DNA of 64,000 nt from Streptomyces griseomycini (GCF_014203535.1 NZ_JACHJI010000001.1:1-64000); one strand, 5' to 3'. Shown: positions 8,240 through 17,155, counted from the stretch's first letter. Numbers and translations are program-made. The notes: generated by a model not told the origin, from the sequence alone.

Positions 8240-9377
8240 CGGGGACCTCCATCTCGATCGTGGTGCCCTTGCCGGGCGCCGATTCCACGGTCATCCTTCC
8301 GCCGACCCCGCTCGCCCGGTCACGCATGGAGACCAGGCCCAGATGGCGTCCCGCGCGGCGGACGGTCCTCGGGTCGAAGCCGATGCCGTCGTCGGTGACC
8401 CGCAGGACGGCTCCGCCGCCGCGGCGGTCGAGGGTGACGTCGACGTGGTCGGCCCCGGAATGCCGCAGGGCGTTGTGCAGTGCCTCCTGGGCGACGCGCA
8501 GCACGGCCTCCTCCTGGGCCGCGGGCAGGGCGCGCACGCCGTGGCCGGCGAAGGTGACGCGCGCCGTGTGGGCGCGGTCGAGGACCTGTATCTGGGTGCG
8601 GAGGGTGGCGACGAGGCCGTCCTCGTCGAGGGCCGCGGGGCGCAGCTCGACGACCGCCGCGCGCAGTTCGTCGGCGGCCTCGGCGGCCAGGGCGGCGACC
8701 TGCTGGAGTTCGCCCTTCGCACGGGAGGGGTCCCGGTCCACGAGGCGGGCCGCGGCCTGGGCCGTCAGCCGGAGGGAGAAGAGCTTCTGGCTGACCGCGT
8801 CGTGGAGTTCGTGGGCGAGGCGGGAGCGTTCCTCGGCGATGGTCAGCTCGCGGCTGCGTTCGTAGAGCCGGGCGTTGGTGAGGGCGATCGCCGCGTGCTG
8901 CGCGAGGATCCCGAGCAGTTCCTCGTCGTCCTGGGTGAAGCCGCAGGTGCCTTCGGGTTTGGGACACCTCTTGTTGGCGAGGAACAGCGCGCCGATGACC
9001 TCGTCGCCGTCGCGGACGGGCAGGCCGAGGAAGTCGGCCAGATCGGGGTGGGCGCTAGGCCAGCCCTCGAAGCGGGGGTCCCGGCGCACGTCGGCGAGTC
9101 GCTGCGGCGTGGCCTCGTTCAGCATCGCGGCGAGGATGCCGTGCTGGCGCGGGAGGGGGCCGATGGCCTTCCACTGCTCGTCGCTGACGCCGTCGACCAC
9201 GAACTGGGCGAACCCGCCGTGGTCGTCGGGCACGCCGAGTGCGGCGTACTGCGCGTCGAGCAGCTCGCGGGCCGAGGCGACGATCGTCTTGAGGACGTCG
9301 CGCACCTCGAGGTGCCTGCTCATGGCCAGCAACGCGGAGCTCACCGCGGCGAGGCCGGACCGGGGACCGTGGCTCAT
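8232..9377 (-). CDS. GAF-domain sensor histidine kinase (NarL partner)
   Basis: The 381-residue kinase has no membrane helix, so it is a cytosolic sensor. A GAF domain fills residues 20-170, followed by HisKA_3 ([15 protein letters not shown], phospho-His about residue 192) and HATPase_c (NALRHSG N box, [16 protein letters not shown]). It is laid out like DevS/LiaS-type kinases but with one GAF domain. A single Cys-containing loop ([12 protein letters not shown]) lies in the GAF region, so a redox or ligand sensor is possible but unproven. It is coupled to the response regulator downstream. Confidence 0.93.
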   Translation of the reverse strand: MSHGPRSGLAAVSSALLAMSRHLEVRDVLKTIVASARELLDAQYAALGVPDDHGGFAQFVVDGVSDEQWKAIGPLPRQHGILAAMLNEATPQRLADVRRDPRFEGWPSAHPDLADFLGLPVRDGDEVIGALFLANKRCPKPEGTCGFTQDDEELLGILAQHAAIALTNARLYERSRELTIAEERSRLAHELHDAVSQKLFSLRLTAQAAARLVDRDPSRAKGELQQVAALAAEAADELRAAVVELRPAALDEDGLVATLRTQIQVLDRAHTARVTFAGHGVRALPAAQEEAVLRVAQEALHNALRHSGADHVDVTLDRRGGGAVLRVTDDGIGFDPRTVRRAGRHLGLVSMRDRASGVGGRMTVESAPGKGTTIEMEVPGG

Positions 9378-9444
9378 GTCCTCACGGTACCGGCGGGCGG
9401 TGACAGCCGGATCGGTCGTGCGGCGGCCGCGGCCCGGGCCGCGG

Positions 9445-9462
9445 GTCCTAGGACCACGGTCC
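9445..9462. promoter_or_regulatory. Overlapping inverted repeats between histidine kinase and SDR genes
   Basis: GTCCTAGGAC is a perfect palindrome (9445-9454) and overlaps a second arm pair GGACC/GGTCC. The site lies in the 216-bp divergent promoter region. It could be an autoregulatory site of the two-component system; this is inference. Confidence 0.35.
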
Positions 9463-9593
9463 TCGGGTGCGCGGGGTGAGGCGAAGGGACCCGGCCGTCT
9501 GCGCCCCCCGTCCGAGGCGGGGCGCGCGGCGGTGTCCGTACGTGGTGATCACGCCGGTCGGACGGCGTTCACGACAAGGGGCACGGCACGCCG

Positions 9594-10274
9594 GTGGCGG
9601 TCATCACGGGGGCTTCGAAGGGACTGGGGGAGGCGCTGGCCGCGCGTGGCTGGGATCTGGTGCTCGACGCGCGGGATCCGGTCCCCCTGGCGGAGGCGGC
9701 CGGGGCGGTGTCCGCGCACGGTACGCGCGTGGCCGCCCTGCCCGGGGACGTCACGGACGCCGGGCACCGCGCGGAGCTGGTGGCGGCGGCGAAGTGGCCG
9801 GGCGGGGTCGACCTGCTGGTGCACAACGCGAGCACGCTGGGCGCCGAGGCGCTGGTGCGCCTGGAGGAGCGGCCCCTGGACGGGCTGCGGGGGGCGCTGG
9901 AGGTGGACCTGGTGGCGGCGCTGGGTCTGGTTCAGGAGACGCTTCCGCTGCTGCGGGCCTCGCGGGCGGGCACGGTGATCGCGGTGAGTCCGGACGCCGG
10001 CGCCGAGGCCTCCGCGGCCTGGGGCGGGTACGGGGCGTCCAAGGCGGCCCTGGACCAGCTGGCGGCGGTGCCGGCCGTGGAGGAGCCGGGGCTGCGGGTG
10101 TGGGCGGTCGATCCCGGGGACATGGCGACGGACCTGTACGCGGCGGCCGTGCCGGACGACGACGGTCCTCGGCCGGAGCCCGCCCGCGTGGTGCCGGCCT
10201 TCCTGCGGATGCTGGACGAGCGGCCGGCGAGCGGTCGCTACGCGGCTCCGGCGCTGCTGCGGGGAGGGCGGTGA
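9594..10274 (+). CDS. Short-chain dehydrogenase/reductase (SDR)
   Basis: The 226-residue Rossmann-fold oxidoreductase has the nucleotide-binding TGASKGLG at residues 5-12, the NAS motif, Ser in VSPDAG and the active-site YGASK. The segment after TGASKGLG is a few residues shorter than usual (GEALAARGWDL), with one helix turn missing, but the frame is intact. Substrate cannot be told. The GTG at 9594 begins at the first beta strand; no good upstream start is visible. Its stop overlaps the GTG of the queA-like pseudogene (GTGA), so the two were one operon. Confidence 0.82.
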   Translation: MAVITGASKGLGEALAARGWDLVLDARDPVPLAEAAGAVSAHGTRVAALPGDVTDAGHRAELVAAAKWPGGVDLLVHNASTLGAEALVRLEERPLDGLRGALEVDLVAALGLVQETLPLLRASRAGTVIAVSPDAGAEASAAWGGYGASKAALDQLAAVPAVEEPGLRVWAVDPGDMATDLYAAAVPDDDGPRPEPARVVPAFLRMLDERPASGRYAAPALLRGGR

Positions 10275-11307
10275 CCCTGACCGTCCGGGTGCCGGACGAG
10301 TTGTCGGCGCGGGTGCCGGTCGAGCAGCGCGGGCCCGGGCTCGACCGGGACTCGGTCCGGCTGCCGGTGTCCCGGGGCACGGGGGTGTCGCACCACGCCT
10401 TCGTGGAGCTGCCGCGGCTGCTGCGGGCCGGGGACCTGCTGGGGGTGGACACCTCGCCCACGCCGGCGGCCGTCGACGGGTGGATCGGGCACGCGCGCGT
10501 GGTGGTGCACCTCTCCACGCGCGGTGACGACGGCCGGTGGGCGGTCGAGCTGCGGGACCCCGACGGACGCGGCACCACGCGCGCGGGCGGGAAGAGAAGA
10601 GCGGACACGGAGGTGCGGCTGGTCGGGGGCGCGCGGCTGGTGCTGGAGGCGCCGCTGAGCGCGCACGGGGAGCGGCTGTGGCGGGCACGCGTGACGCGGG
10701 ACGTCCTCGGGGTGCTGCGGGAGCACGGGCGGCCCGTCCGGTACGCCTGCACGGAGCGGGACCGGCCGTTGTCGGCGTACCGGACGGTGTTCGCGCTGCC
10801 GTCGCCGGACGGATCGGGCAGTGCGCAGATGCCGAGCGCGGGGCGGCCGTTCACGACGCGGGCGGTGACGGAGCTGGTGAGCCGCGGGGTGCGGTTCGCG
10901 CCGGTCACGCTGCACGCCGGGGTGGGGTCGGCGGAGGCGCACGGGCCGCCGCGTCCGGAGCGGTTCGCGGTGCCGGAGGCGTCGGCTGATCGGCGCGGTG
11001 CGGGCGGCCGGCGGCCGGGTGATCGCGGTGGGGACGACGGCCGTGCGGGCGGTGGGGTCGGCGGCCGGAGCGGACGGGGCGGCGCGGGCCCGCGCGGGGT
11101 GGACCGATCTGGTGGTGGCGCCGGAGCGCGGGGTGCGGGTGGTGGGCGGACTGCTGACCGGACTGCACGAACCGGAGGCCTCGCACCTGCTGATGCTGAA
11201 GGCGGTCGCGGGACGGGCGGTGGTCGGCCGCGGTTACGAGGAGGCGCTGCGCGGGCGCTACCTACCTGTGGCACGAGTTCGGGGACGTGCCTCTTGTACT
11301 GCCATAG
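10271..11307 (+). pseudogene. Broken S-adenosylmethionine:tRNA ribosyltransferase-isomerase-like gene (queA family)
   Basis: The N-terminal part (10271 to about 10984) reads as a QueA-like protein: LPVSRGTGVSHHAFVELPRL, then SAYRTVFALP and the VTLHAGVGS motif. At 10982-10988 the frame changes (net +1 or -2). The rest continues in another frame from LIGAVRAAGGRVIAVGTTAV through HEPEASHLLMLKAV. A second shift occurs near 11262-11272, where a CTAC/TACC duplication breaks RYL...; without it the ending reads YLWHEFGDVPLVLP and stops at 11307. QueA makes epoxyqueuosine in tRNA in many bacteria; here two separate frameshifts predict no full-length product. A sequencing error is the alternative. Confidence 0.82.
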
Positions 11308-11313
11308 GGGGAC

Positions 11314-11373
11314 CCTCACACGCTGCATTGCTTCAGCAACTATCGGTAAAGCCTTCGAGTGAAGGATGTGAGG
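11314..11373 (+). ncRNA. Candidate three-way-junction RNA A
   Basis: P1 pairs CCTCACA (11314-11320) with TGTGAGG (11367-11373). Inside are two hairpins: GCTG/CAGC (11322-11325 with 11334-11337) and CCTTC-GAGT-GAAGG (11352-11365). It starts directly after the queA remnant stop. I do not recognise a known riboswitch family. Confidence 0.4.
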
Positions 11374-11541
11374 CCGCGCATAGGGCGCACATCACGTACG
11401 AAGAGGATTAGGAGAGACATATCCCCCATATGAACGGGGCGGATAGTCCGCTCTGCCCCGATTTAACCCCCCTGATCCACTACCCGGCTTCGTACGTCAC
11501 ATCTTTGCCGCGCTATTTTGCGGCCGCTAAGAATGGCTGCC

Positions 11542-11616
11542 GTCGCTCAGCGCCGCGGGTCCCACTCGCGGCGTTTTGCCGGAAATATCCCTGTCCTTCA
11601 CCGGACACTGAGCGAC
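11542..11616 (+). ncRNA. Candidate three-way-junction RNA B in SLT leader
   Basis: P1 pairs GTCGCTCAG (11542-11550) with CTGAGCGAC (11608-11616), a perfect 9 bp. P2 is CGCCGCG/CGCGGCG (11551-11573), stacked directly on P1. P3 is TGTCC-TTCACC-GGACA (11592-11607), abutting the 3' strand of P1. A purine-rich single strand (GCCGGAAATATCCC) joins P2 and P3. It ends 30 nt before the SLT start codon. The ydaO/c-di-AMP consensus known before other Streptomyces cell-wall genes is not apparent. Confidence 0.5.
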
Positions 11617-11646
11617 CTCCGCGCTATTCGAAGAGGTCCATTCCGC

Positions 11647-12405
11647 ATGTCGAAGCACTTCCTCACCCATGGTCATGGTCGTGCCCTGAGCCGTCACCAC
11701 AAGATCGCCGCCGCCGGTGTCGCCGCCCTCGGCGCCGCCGCCATAGGCCTCTCGGCGGTGCCGAGCAGCGCGTCGACGACCGCCACCACGAGCGAGACCG
11801 CCCTTCCCGCCGCGAAGGTGGCGTACAGCACCGAGCCGATCAAGAACGTCAGGGCCGACATCACCGACCCGACGGCCGGCGCCGGGCTGAAGATCGAGAA
11901 GATCGAGGCGAGGTTCGAGGCGAAGAGGGAGGCCGCGGCACGGGCCGCCGCCGAGAGGAAGGCCGCCGCTGCCGCCGCGGAGAGGAAGGCCGAGGAGGCG
12001 CGCCGGGCCGAGGAGGCCGCCAGCCGTGCCGCCGAGCGCGCCAGGTTGAAGGCCGAGGCGAGGAAGGCCGTCCCGAAGGCCTACAGCGACACCCTGGACG
12101 GCTGGATCCGCGAGTCCCTGGCCATCATGAGGAAGCACGGCATCCCGGGCTCCTACGAGGGCATCCGCCGCAACATCATGCGGGAGTCCTCCGGCAACCC
12201 GAAGGCCATCAACCTGTGGGACATCAACGCCCGGAACGGCATCCCGTCCAAGGGTCTGCTGCAGGTGATCCCGCCGACGTTCGAGGCGTACCACGTCCCG
12301 GGCACCTCGAAGAACATCTACGACCCGGTCGCCAACATCGTCGCCGCCTGCAACTACGCGGCGGACAAGTACGGCACCATGGACAACGTCGACAGCGCGT
12401 ACTGA
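11647..12405 (+). CDS. Secreted SLT-domain (lytic transglycosylase-like) protein
   Basis: The 252-residue protein has an N-terminal export signal (to about residue 42, HHKIAAAGVAALGAAAIGLSA...ASA). A Glu/Arg/Ala-rich helical segment (about 85-150, AAERKAAAAAAERKAEEARR) probably forms a coiled coil. The C-terminal SLT-like domain contains IRRNIMRESSGNPKAINLWD, with the likely catalytic Glu in RESSG, and KGLLQVIPPTFEAY. Such enzymes cleave peptidoglycan between MurNAc and GlcNAc. The start ATG at 11647 follows AGAGGT. The long structured leader suggests RNA-level control, as is known for Streptomyces cell-wall lytic enzymes. Confidence 0.9.
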   Translation: MSKHFLTHGHGRALSRHHKIAAAGVAALGAAAIGLSAVPSSASTTATTSETALPAAKVAYSTEPIKNVRADITDPTAGAGLKIEKIEARFEAKREAAARAAAERKAAAAAAERKAEEARRAEEAASRAAERARLKAEARKAVPKAYSDTLDGWIRESLAIMRKHGIPGSYEGIRRNIMRESSGNPKAINLWDINARNGIPSKGLLQVIPPTFEAYHVPGTSKNIYDPVANIVAACNYAADKYGTMDNVDSAY

Positions 12406-12439
12406 GGTCGGCGCGGACCTCTTCTCGCGGACACGGACG

Positions 12440-12479
12440 CCGAAGGGCGGCACCCTCCTGACGGGGTGCCGCCCTTCGG
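12440..12479. terminator. Bidirectional terminator
   Basis: A perfect 16-bp stem (12440-12455 with 12464-12479) has an 8-nt loop. It lies between the convergent SLT and FHA-ABC genes. Confidence 0.88.
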
Positions 12480-12494
12480 GGCGTACGGCGGTGA

Positions 12495-15071
12495 CTACTT
12501 GCGCATGACCTCGGGCTCGTGACGGCGCAGGAAGCGGGCCACGAAGAAACCGCAGATCACGCCGAGGGCGATCAGGGCGGCCATGTCCATGCCCCAGGCG
12601 CCGAGGGTGTGCTCCCACAGCGGGTCGGTGTCGCCGCCCTCCTCCGGCGGGCTGATCCTGTTGAAGTCGAGCGTGGCGCCCGCGGCGGCCACCGCCCAGC
12701 GCGACGGCATCAGGAACGAGAACTGGTTGACGCCGACCGCGCCGTTCAGGGCGAACAGGCAGCCGGTGAAGACGACCTGGATGATCGCGAACATGACCAG
12801 CAGCGGCATGGTCTTCTCCGCGGTCTTCACCAGCGAGGAGATGATCAGGCCGAACATCATCGAGGTGAAGCCCAGCGCCATGATCGGCAGCGAGAGCTCG
12901 ACCAGCACGGCGCCGCCGAGGACCAGACCCTCCTCCGGGATCTCCCGGCTGGAGAAGCCGATCACACCGACCATCAGGCCCTGCAGCACGGTGATCAAGC
13001 CGAGCACGAACACCTTGGACATCAGGTAGGCCGAGCGGGACAGGCCGGTGGCGCGCTCCCGCTCGTAGATGACCCGCTCCTTGATCAGCTCACGCACGGA
13101 GTTCGCCGCGCCGGCGAAACAGGCTCCGACCGCGAGGATCAGCAGGACCGTGGTCGCCGTGCCGTTCGGGATGATCCGGCCGGTCTGCGGGTTGGCCGGG
13201 TTGGGCAGCAGGCCCTTGTCGGCGTCGATGAGCAGGCTGACCGCGCCGAGGACGGCCGGCAGGATCACCATCAGGGCGAGGAAGCCCTTGTCCGAGGCGA
13301 TCACCGAGACGTAGCGGCGCACCAGCGTGCCGAACTGCGACATCCAGCCCTGCGGCTTCGGCGGCTTCATCGCCTGCATCGCCGGGACCTGTACGGACTG
13401 CGGCGCGACGGCGTCGATGTCCGCGGCGTACATCTGGTAGTGCTGCGAGCCCTTCCAGCGGCCCGCCCAGTCGTAGTCGCGGTAGTTCTCGAAGGCGGAG
13501 AAGACGTCGGCCCAGGTGTCGTAGCCGAAGAAGTTCAGCGCCTCCTCGGGCGGGCCGAAGTAGGCGACGGAGCCGCCCGGGGCCATCACCAGGAGCTTGT
13601 CGCACAGCGCCAGCTCGGCCACCGAGTGGGTCACGACGAGGACCGTGCGGCCGTCGTCGGCCAGACCGCGCAGCAGCTGCATGACGTCGCGGTCCATGCC
13701 CGGGTCGAGACCGGAGGTCGGCTCGTCCAGGAAGATCAGCGACGGCTTGGTGAGCAGCTCCAGGGCGACGGACACCCGCTTGCGCTGGCCGCCGGACAGG
13801 GACGTGACCTTCTTGTCCTTGTGGATGTCCAGCTTCAGCTCGCGCAGCACCTCGTCGATGCGGGACTCGCGCTCGGCGGCCGTGGTGTCGGCCGGGAAGC
13901 GGAGCTTGGCCGCGTACTTGAGGGCCTTCTTGACGGTCAGCTCCTTGTGCAGGATGTCGTCCTGCGGGACCAGACCGATGCGCTGGCGCAGTTCGGCGAA
14001 CTGCTTGTAGAGGTTCCGGTTGTCGTAGAGGACCTCGCCCTGGTTGGCCGGGCGGTAGCCGGTGAGCGCCTTGAGCAGGGTCGACTTGCCGGAGCCGGAC
14101 GGGCCGATGACCGCGATCAGCGACTTCTCCGGGACGCCGAAGGAGACGTCCTTCAGGATCTGCTTGCCGCCGTCGACCGTGACGGTCAGGTGGCGGGCGG
14201 AGAAGGACACCTCACCGGTGTCGACGAACTCCTCGAGCCGGTCGCCGACGATCCGGAACGTCGAGTGGCCGACGCCCACGACGTCGGTGGGGCCGAGCAG
14301 CTGTGAGCCGCCCTTGGGGATCGGCTGGCCGTTGACGTACGTGCCGTTGTGCGAGCCCAGGTCGCGGATCTCCATGCGGCCGTCGGGCGTGGAGTGGAAC
14401 TCGGCGTGGTGGCGGGACACCTGGAGGTCGGAGACGACCAGGTCGTTCTCCAGGGCACGGCCGATGCGCATCACGCGGCCGAGCGAGAACTGGTGGAACG
14501 TGGTGGGGCTGCGGTCGCCGTAGACCGGCGACGCCCCCGCGCCGCTGCCGGACGCCTTCTGCGCGTACTGCTCGCCCGGCCCGCCCTGCTGCTGCGGGAT
14601 GTGCGGCGCGGACGGCTGCGGTGCCGCCTGCTGCTGCCAGCCCGCCTGCGCGGCGGGCGGCTGCTGCTGCGGTGCCTGCTGGGCCCAGCCGGGGTTCGCT
14701 CCCTGGGCCGCGTACGGCTGCTGCGGCTGGGCCTGCGGTGCGGCGGCCGGGGTCGCGGCACCGGCGCCGGCGCCGGACAGCGTCACGCGCGGCCCGTCGT
14801 TCGCGTTGCCCAGGTTCAGCACCGTGTCGGAGCTGAACTCCAGGTGGTGGATCCGCTGTCCCTGCACGAACGTGCCGTTGGTGCTGCCGTGGTCCTCGAT
14901 GACCCAACTGCGGCCGTTGAAGCTGATCGTGGCGTGACGCCAGGAAACCCTGGCGTCGTCCAGCACGACGTCCCCCTGCGGATCGCGTCCGAGGGTGTAG
15001 GACCTGGACGGATCGAGCGTCCAGGTCCGTCCGTTTGATTCCAGTACGAGTTCCGGCACTCCATGCCCCAC
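12495..15071 (-). CDS. FHA-domain ABC transporter (fused ATPase and ABC-2 permease, Rv1747-like)
   Basis: This 858-residue fusion contains, in order: FHA domain 1 (about 8-98, GRDPQGDVVLDD and GSTNGTF), a Pro/Gln/Ala-rich linker (105-185), FHA domain 2 (198-275, GSHNGTYVNG), an ABC ATPase (Walker A GPSGSGKST at 323-331, LSGGQ at 425-429, Walker B LIFLDE) and six C-terminal membrane helices of ABC-2 type. FHA domains bind phosphothreonine, so the exporter is probably controlled by Ser/Thr kinases, as for mycobacterial Rv1747. Substrate is unknown. No kinase gene lies in the window. Confidence 0.93.
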   Translation of the reverse strand: MGHGVPELVLESNGRTWTLDPSRSYTLGRDPQGDVVLDDARVSWRHATISFNGRSWVIEDHGSTNGTFVQGQRIHHLEFSSDTVLNLGNANDGPRVTLSGAGAGAATPAAAPQAQPQQPYAAQGANPGWAQQAPQQQPPAAQAGWQQQAAPQPSAPHIPQQQGGPGEQYAQKASGSGAGASPVYGDRSPTTFHQFSLGRVMRIGRALENDLVVSDLQVSRHHAEFHSTPDGRMEIRDLGSHNGTYVNGQPIPKGGSQLLGPTDVVGVGHSTFRIVGDRLEEFVDTGEVSFSARHLTVTVDGGKQILKDVSFGVPEKSLIAVIGPSGSGKSTLLKALTGYRPANQGEVLYDNRNLYKQFAELRQRIGLVPQDDILHKELTVKKALKYAAKLRFPADTTAAERESRIDEVLRELKLDIHKDKKVTSLSGGQRKRVSVALELLTKPSLIFLDEPTSGLDPGMDRDVMQLLRGLADDGRTVLVVTHSVAELALCDKLLVMAPGGSVAYFGPPEEALNFFGYDTWADVFSAFENYRDYDWAGRWKGSQHYQMYAADIDAVAPQSVQVPAMQAMKPPKPQGWMSQFGTLVRRYVSVIASDKGFLALMVILPAVLGAVSLLIDADKGLLPNPANPQTGRIIPNGTATTVLLILAVGACFAGAANSVRELIKERVIYERERATGLSRSAYLMSKVFVLGLITVLQGLMVGVIGFSSREIPEEGLVLGGAVLVELSLPIMALGFTSMMFGLIISSLVKTAEKTMPLLVMFAIIQVVFTGCLFALNGAVGVNQFSFLMPSRWAVAAAGATLDFNRISPPEEGGDTDPLWEHTLGAWGMDMAALIALGVICGFFVARFLRRHEPEVMRK

Positions 15072-15301
15072 TGAGTTGTCCCCCGAGTTCCCCCCATCGC
15101 AGGGAGTCTAGGGATGTCGAACATCGGGGGGAACTATTTCAGGCTCGGCCCTCTGACCGAAAGTCGGGCCTTGTCACGACCGCGCACCAAGGCGTTCACG
15201 GTCTTTCGCCGGCGGGGGTTGAAATCGGCCCGGAGAGTGGTAAACCACGCGAGGGGGACACGCGCGGCCGCCTCGCCGCGCCGCGGATCGGGGGGTCTGC
15301 C

Positions 15302-17155
15302 ATGGGTGCTGCCACGAGCGCCGGAGTCGCGCAGCACGGTACGCGCGTGCCGTGGGCGGATGTCGTCATGTCCGCGGTCGCCGCGGTGAGCTGGGCGTTG
15401 ATCGGGATGGCGGGGACCGCCGCACTGGGGCTGCACCTGCTGGACGCGGACGCGGCGGGTTCCCTGGGGCCGATGACCGCGGCGGTGGTGGCTCTGGGCC
15501 TGGGCGGCTCGGTCACGCCGTCCGGCGACGTGTCCGCCTTCGGGCTGTCGGGAGCGCAGGCCGGCACGGCCGTCGACATCACGCCGCTCGGCGTGGGCCT
15601 GGTGGGCGCGCTGCTGCTGTCGTACTTCTTCCTGCGGTCCCTGCGGGCGGCCGGAGTTGTGGTCTCCGGTGCCGAACTCCTCGCCCGCGCGGGCGCCGTG
15701 GTGGCGTTGTCCGTCGCGATGACGGGCGGGCTGGCCTGGGCCGGGCACGACGTCGTCACCATCGACGGGGGCTCGCTGGGGCTGGACGACCTGCCGGGCG
15801 GGGGCGGTGACGGGGTCGGGATCCCGGGACTGGGCGATCTCGGCGACATCGGGGGCCTGCTGCCGGACCGGATCGGTGATCTCGTCGACGCGGAGGCGGC
15901 GGTCGGGTTCACCGTCGACACGGCGCCGACGCTGCTCGGCGGCCTCGGCTGGTCGGCCGGCATCCTGCTCGCCGCCCTGCTGGCGTCCCGCCGCACTCCC
16001 CTGCCGCGCGGCTGGGACGCCGTGCACCGGGTCGTCCGGCCGGCCGTGTCCGCCCTCGTCACGGTGGGGCTGGTGGCGGTGGCGGCGGGGTACGCCGCGG
16101 CGGGGTACGCGGCGATCGGCGACGGCCATCCCCGGCGGATCGCCGGAGCGGCGCTGCTGGGGGCGCCGAACGGAGTGTGGCTCGGTCTCCCGGTCGGTCT
16201 GTTCGTGCCGTGGGACGGGCGGGCGAGCGGGGCTCTGCTGGAGGTGCTTCCCGACCCCGTGGACGACCTCCTGAGGATCGGCTCCGACCAGCCCGTCACG
16301 CTGGGCCGGCTGGCCGAGCTCGACGGGCGGGTGTGGCTGCTGGGGGTGGCGGCCGCGCTGGCGATGCTGCTGACGGGGGTGCTGACGGCGGTGCGGACGC
16401 CGGTGGGGCGCGCGGCGGCGCAGGCCCCGGGGGCGGTCGGCTTCGCGGCGCGGTGCGCGCTGAGGCTGGGCGTCGCGACGGCTCTGACGCTGCCGTCGCT
16501 GGCCTGGCTGACGGAGGTGTCCGTGGACGCCTCGCTGTCCGTCCTCGGCTTCGACGCGTTCGGTGCGGGCATCGAGCTGCGCGGCCACCTCGGCGTGGCG
16601 CTCCTGCTGGGGGCCGGGTGGGGCGCGGGAGCGGGCGCCGCGGGGGCGCTGCTGGCCTGGACGAGCGGGGCCGCGGGGCGGTGGGCGGCGCCTCTGGCAC
16701 GGGGTGACGGGGAGGTTGAGGAGGCTGATGGAGCCGAGGGGGCCGAGGGGATCGGGGACCGGGGGTCCGCGGAGGGCTTCGGTGACCAGGGGTACGGGGT
16801 GCGGCGCACGGCTGCGCCGTCCGGGCCGTACGCACCGGGCGCCCCGTACCGGCCGCCGAATCCGGACACCAACCCCTACCTGCGGGTGCCGCGGGAGCCG
16901 CAGGAGCCGCGGCCGCCCGAGGACGCACGGCCGTCCGGCGGTCCGCCGGCTCCCGGTGGCCGGGACGGACCCGGTGACGTCTACGGCGCCCCCACCGTGA
17001 TCGGGCCCGTCGGGCCGCCCCGTCGCGGACGGGGTCGCGGACCGGGGGACGGGGCGCGAGGCGGGGAGCGGTCGCCGCTGTGGCCGGACGAGGTGCCGCC
17101 GCCTCCGCCGCCCCCTCCCCCGGCACCGCGCAGGCCGGAGGACGGTGGGCGCTGA
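15302..17155 (+). CDS. Large hydrophobic streptophobe-like membrane protein
   Basis: The 617-residue protein has about ten hydrophobic helices in residues 15-475 (for example VVMSAVAAVSWALIGMAG and LLLSYFFLRSL). A Pro-rich, charged cytosolic tail follows (about 490-617) with GPYAPGAPYRPPNPDTNPYL and a closing poly-Pro run. This layout matches the Streptomyces-specific proteins annotated as streptophobe; their function is unknown. I chose the ATG at 15302, just before the first helix; the frame is open from 15035, but that stretch overlaps the start of the divergent FHA-ABC gene. No signal peptidase site is evident. Confidence 0.75.
   Translation: MGAATSAGVAQHGTRVPWADVVMSAVAAVSWALIGMAGTAALGLHLLDADAAGSLGPMTAAVVALGLGGSVTPSGDVSAFGLSGAQAGTAVDITPLGVGLVGALLLSYFFLRSLRAAGVVVSGAELLARAGAVVALSVAMTGGLAWAGHDVVTIDGGSLGLDDLPGGGGDGVGIPGLGDLGDIGGLLPDRIGDLVDAEAAVGFTVDTAPTLLGGLGWSAGILLAALLASRRTPLPRGWDAVHRVVRPAVSALVTVGLVAVAAGYAAAGYAAIGDGHPRRIAGAALLGAPNGVWLGLPVGLFVPWDGRASGALLEVLPDPVDDLLRIGSDQPVTLGRLAELDGRVWLLGVAAALAMLLTGVLTAVRTPVGRAAAQAPGAVGFAARCALRLGVATALTLPSLAWLTEVSVDASLSVLGFDAFGAGIELRGHLGVALLLGAGWGAGAGAAGALLAWTSGAAGRWAAPLARGDGEVEEADGAEGAEGIGDRGSAEGFGDQGYGVRRTAAPSGPYAPGAPYRPPNPDTNPYLRVPREPQEPRPPEDARPSGGPPAPGGRDGPGDVYGAPTVIGPVGPPRRGRGRGPGDGARGGERSPLWPDEVPPPPPPPPPAPRRPEDGGR

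Larger units (their letters stand above)
11308..11646 (+). promoter_or_regulatory. 339-bp non-coding leader with two candidate structured RNAs upstream of SLT gene
   Basis: No convincing gene lies here. Two foldable segments are visible (given separately at 11314-11373 and 11542-11616). Between them is a small inverted element GGGGCGGATAGTCCG...TGCCCC (about 11435-11459). An AGGAGAG sits at 11410-11416 without a credible ORF behind it. The SLT gene's own ribosome binding site is probably AGAGGT at about 11631-11636. Confidence 0.6.

Noticed and set aside
9467..10270. Upstream part of the open frame that contains the queA-like gene
   Set aside because: It is a shadow of the SDR gene in another frame, Gly/Arg-rich without any domain.
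11308..11646. c-di-AMP (ydaO) riboswitch before the SLT gene
   Set aside because: Expected by analogy with other Streptomyces cell-wall genes, but the characteristic conserved segments could not be found by eye; a covariance search would decide.
11430..12461. Plus-strand open frame through the SLT gene in another frame
   Set aside because: Its first part crosses the structured leader and the rest is a shadow of the SLT gene; no domain or good ribosome spacing.
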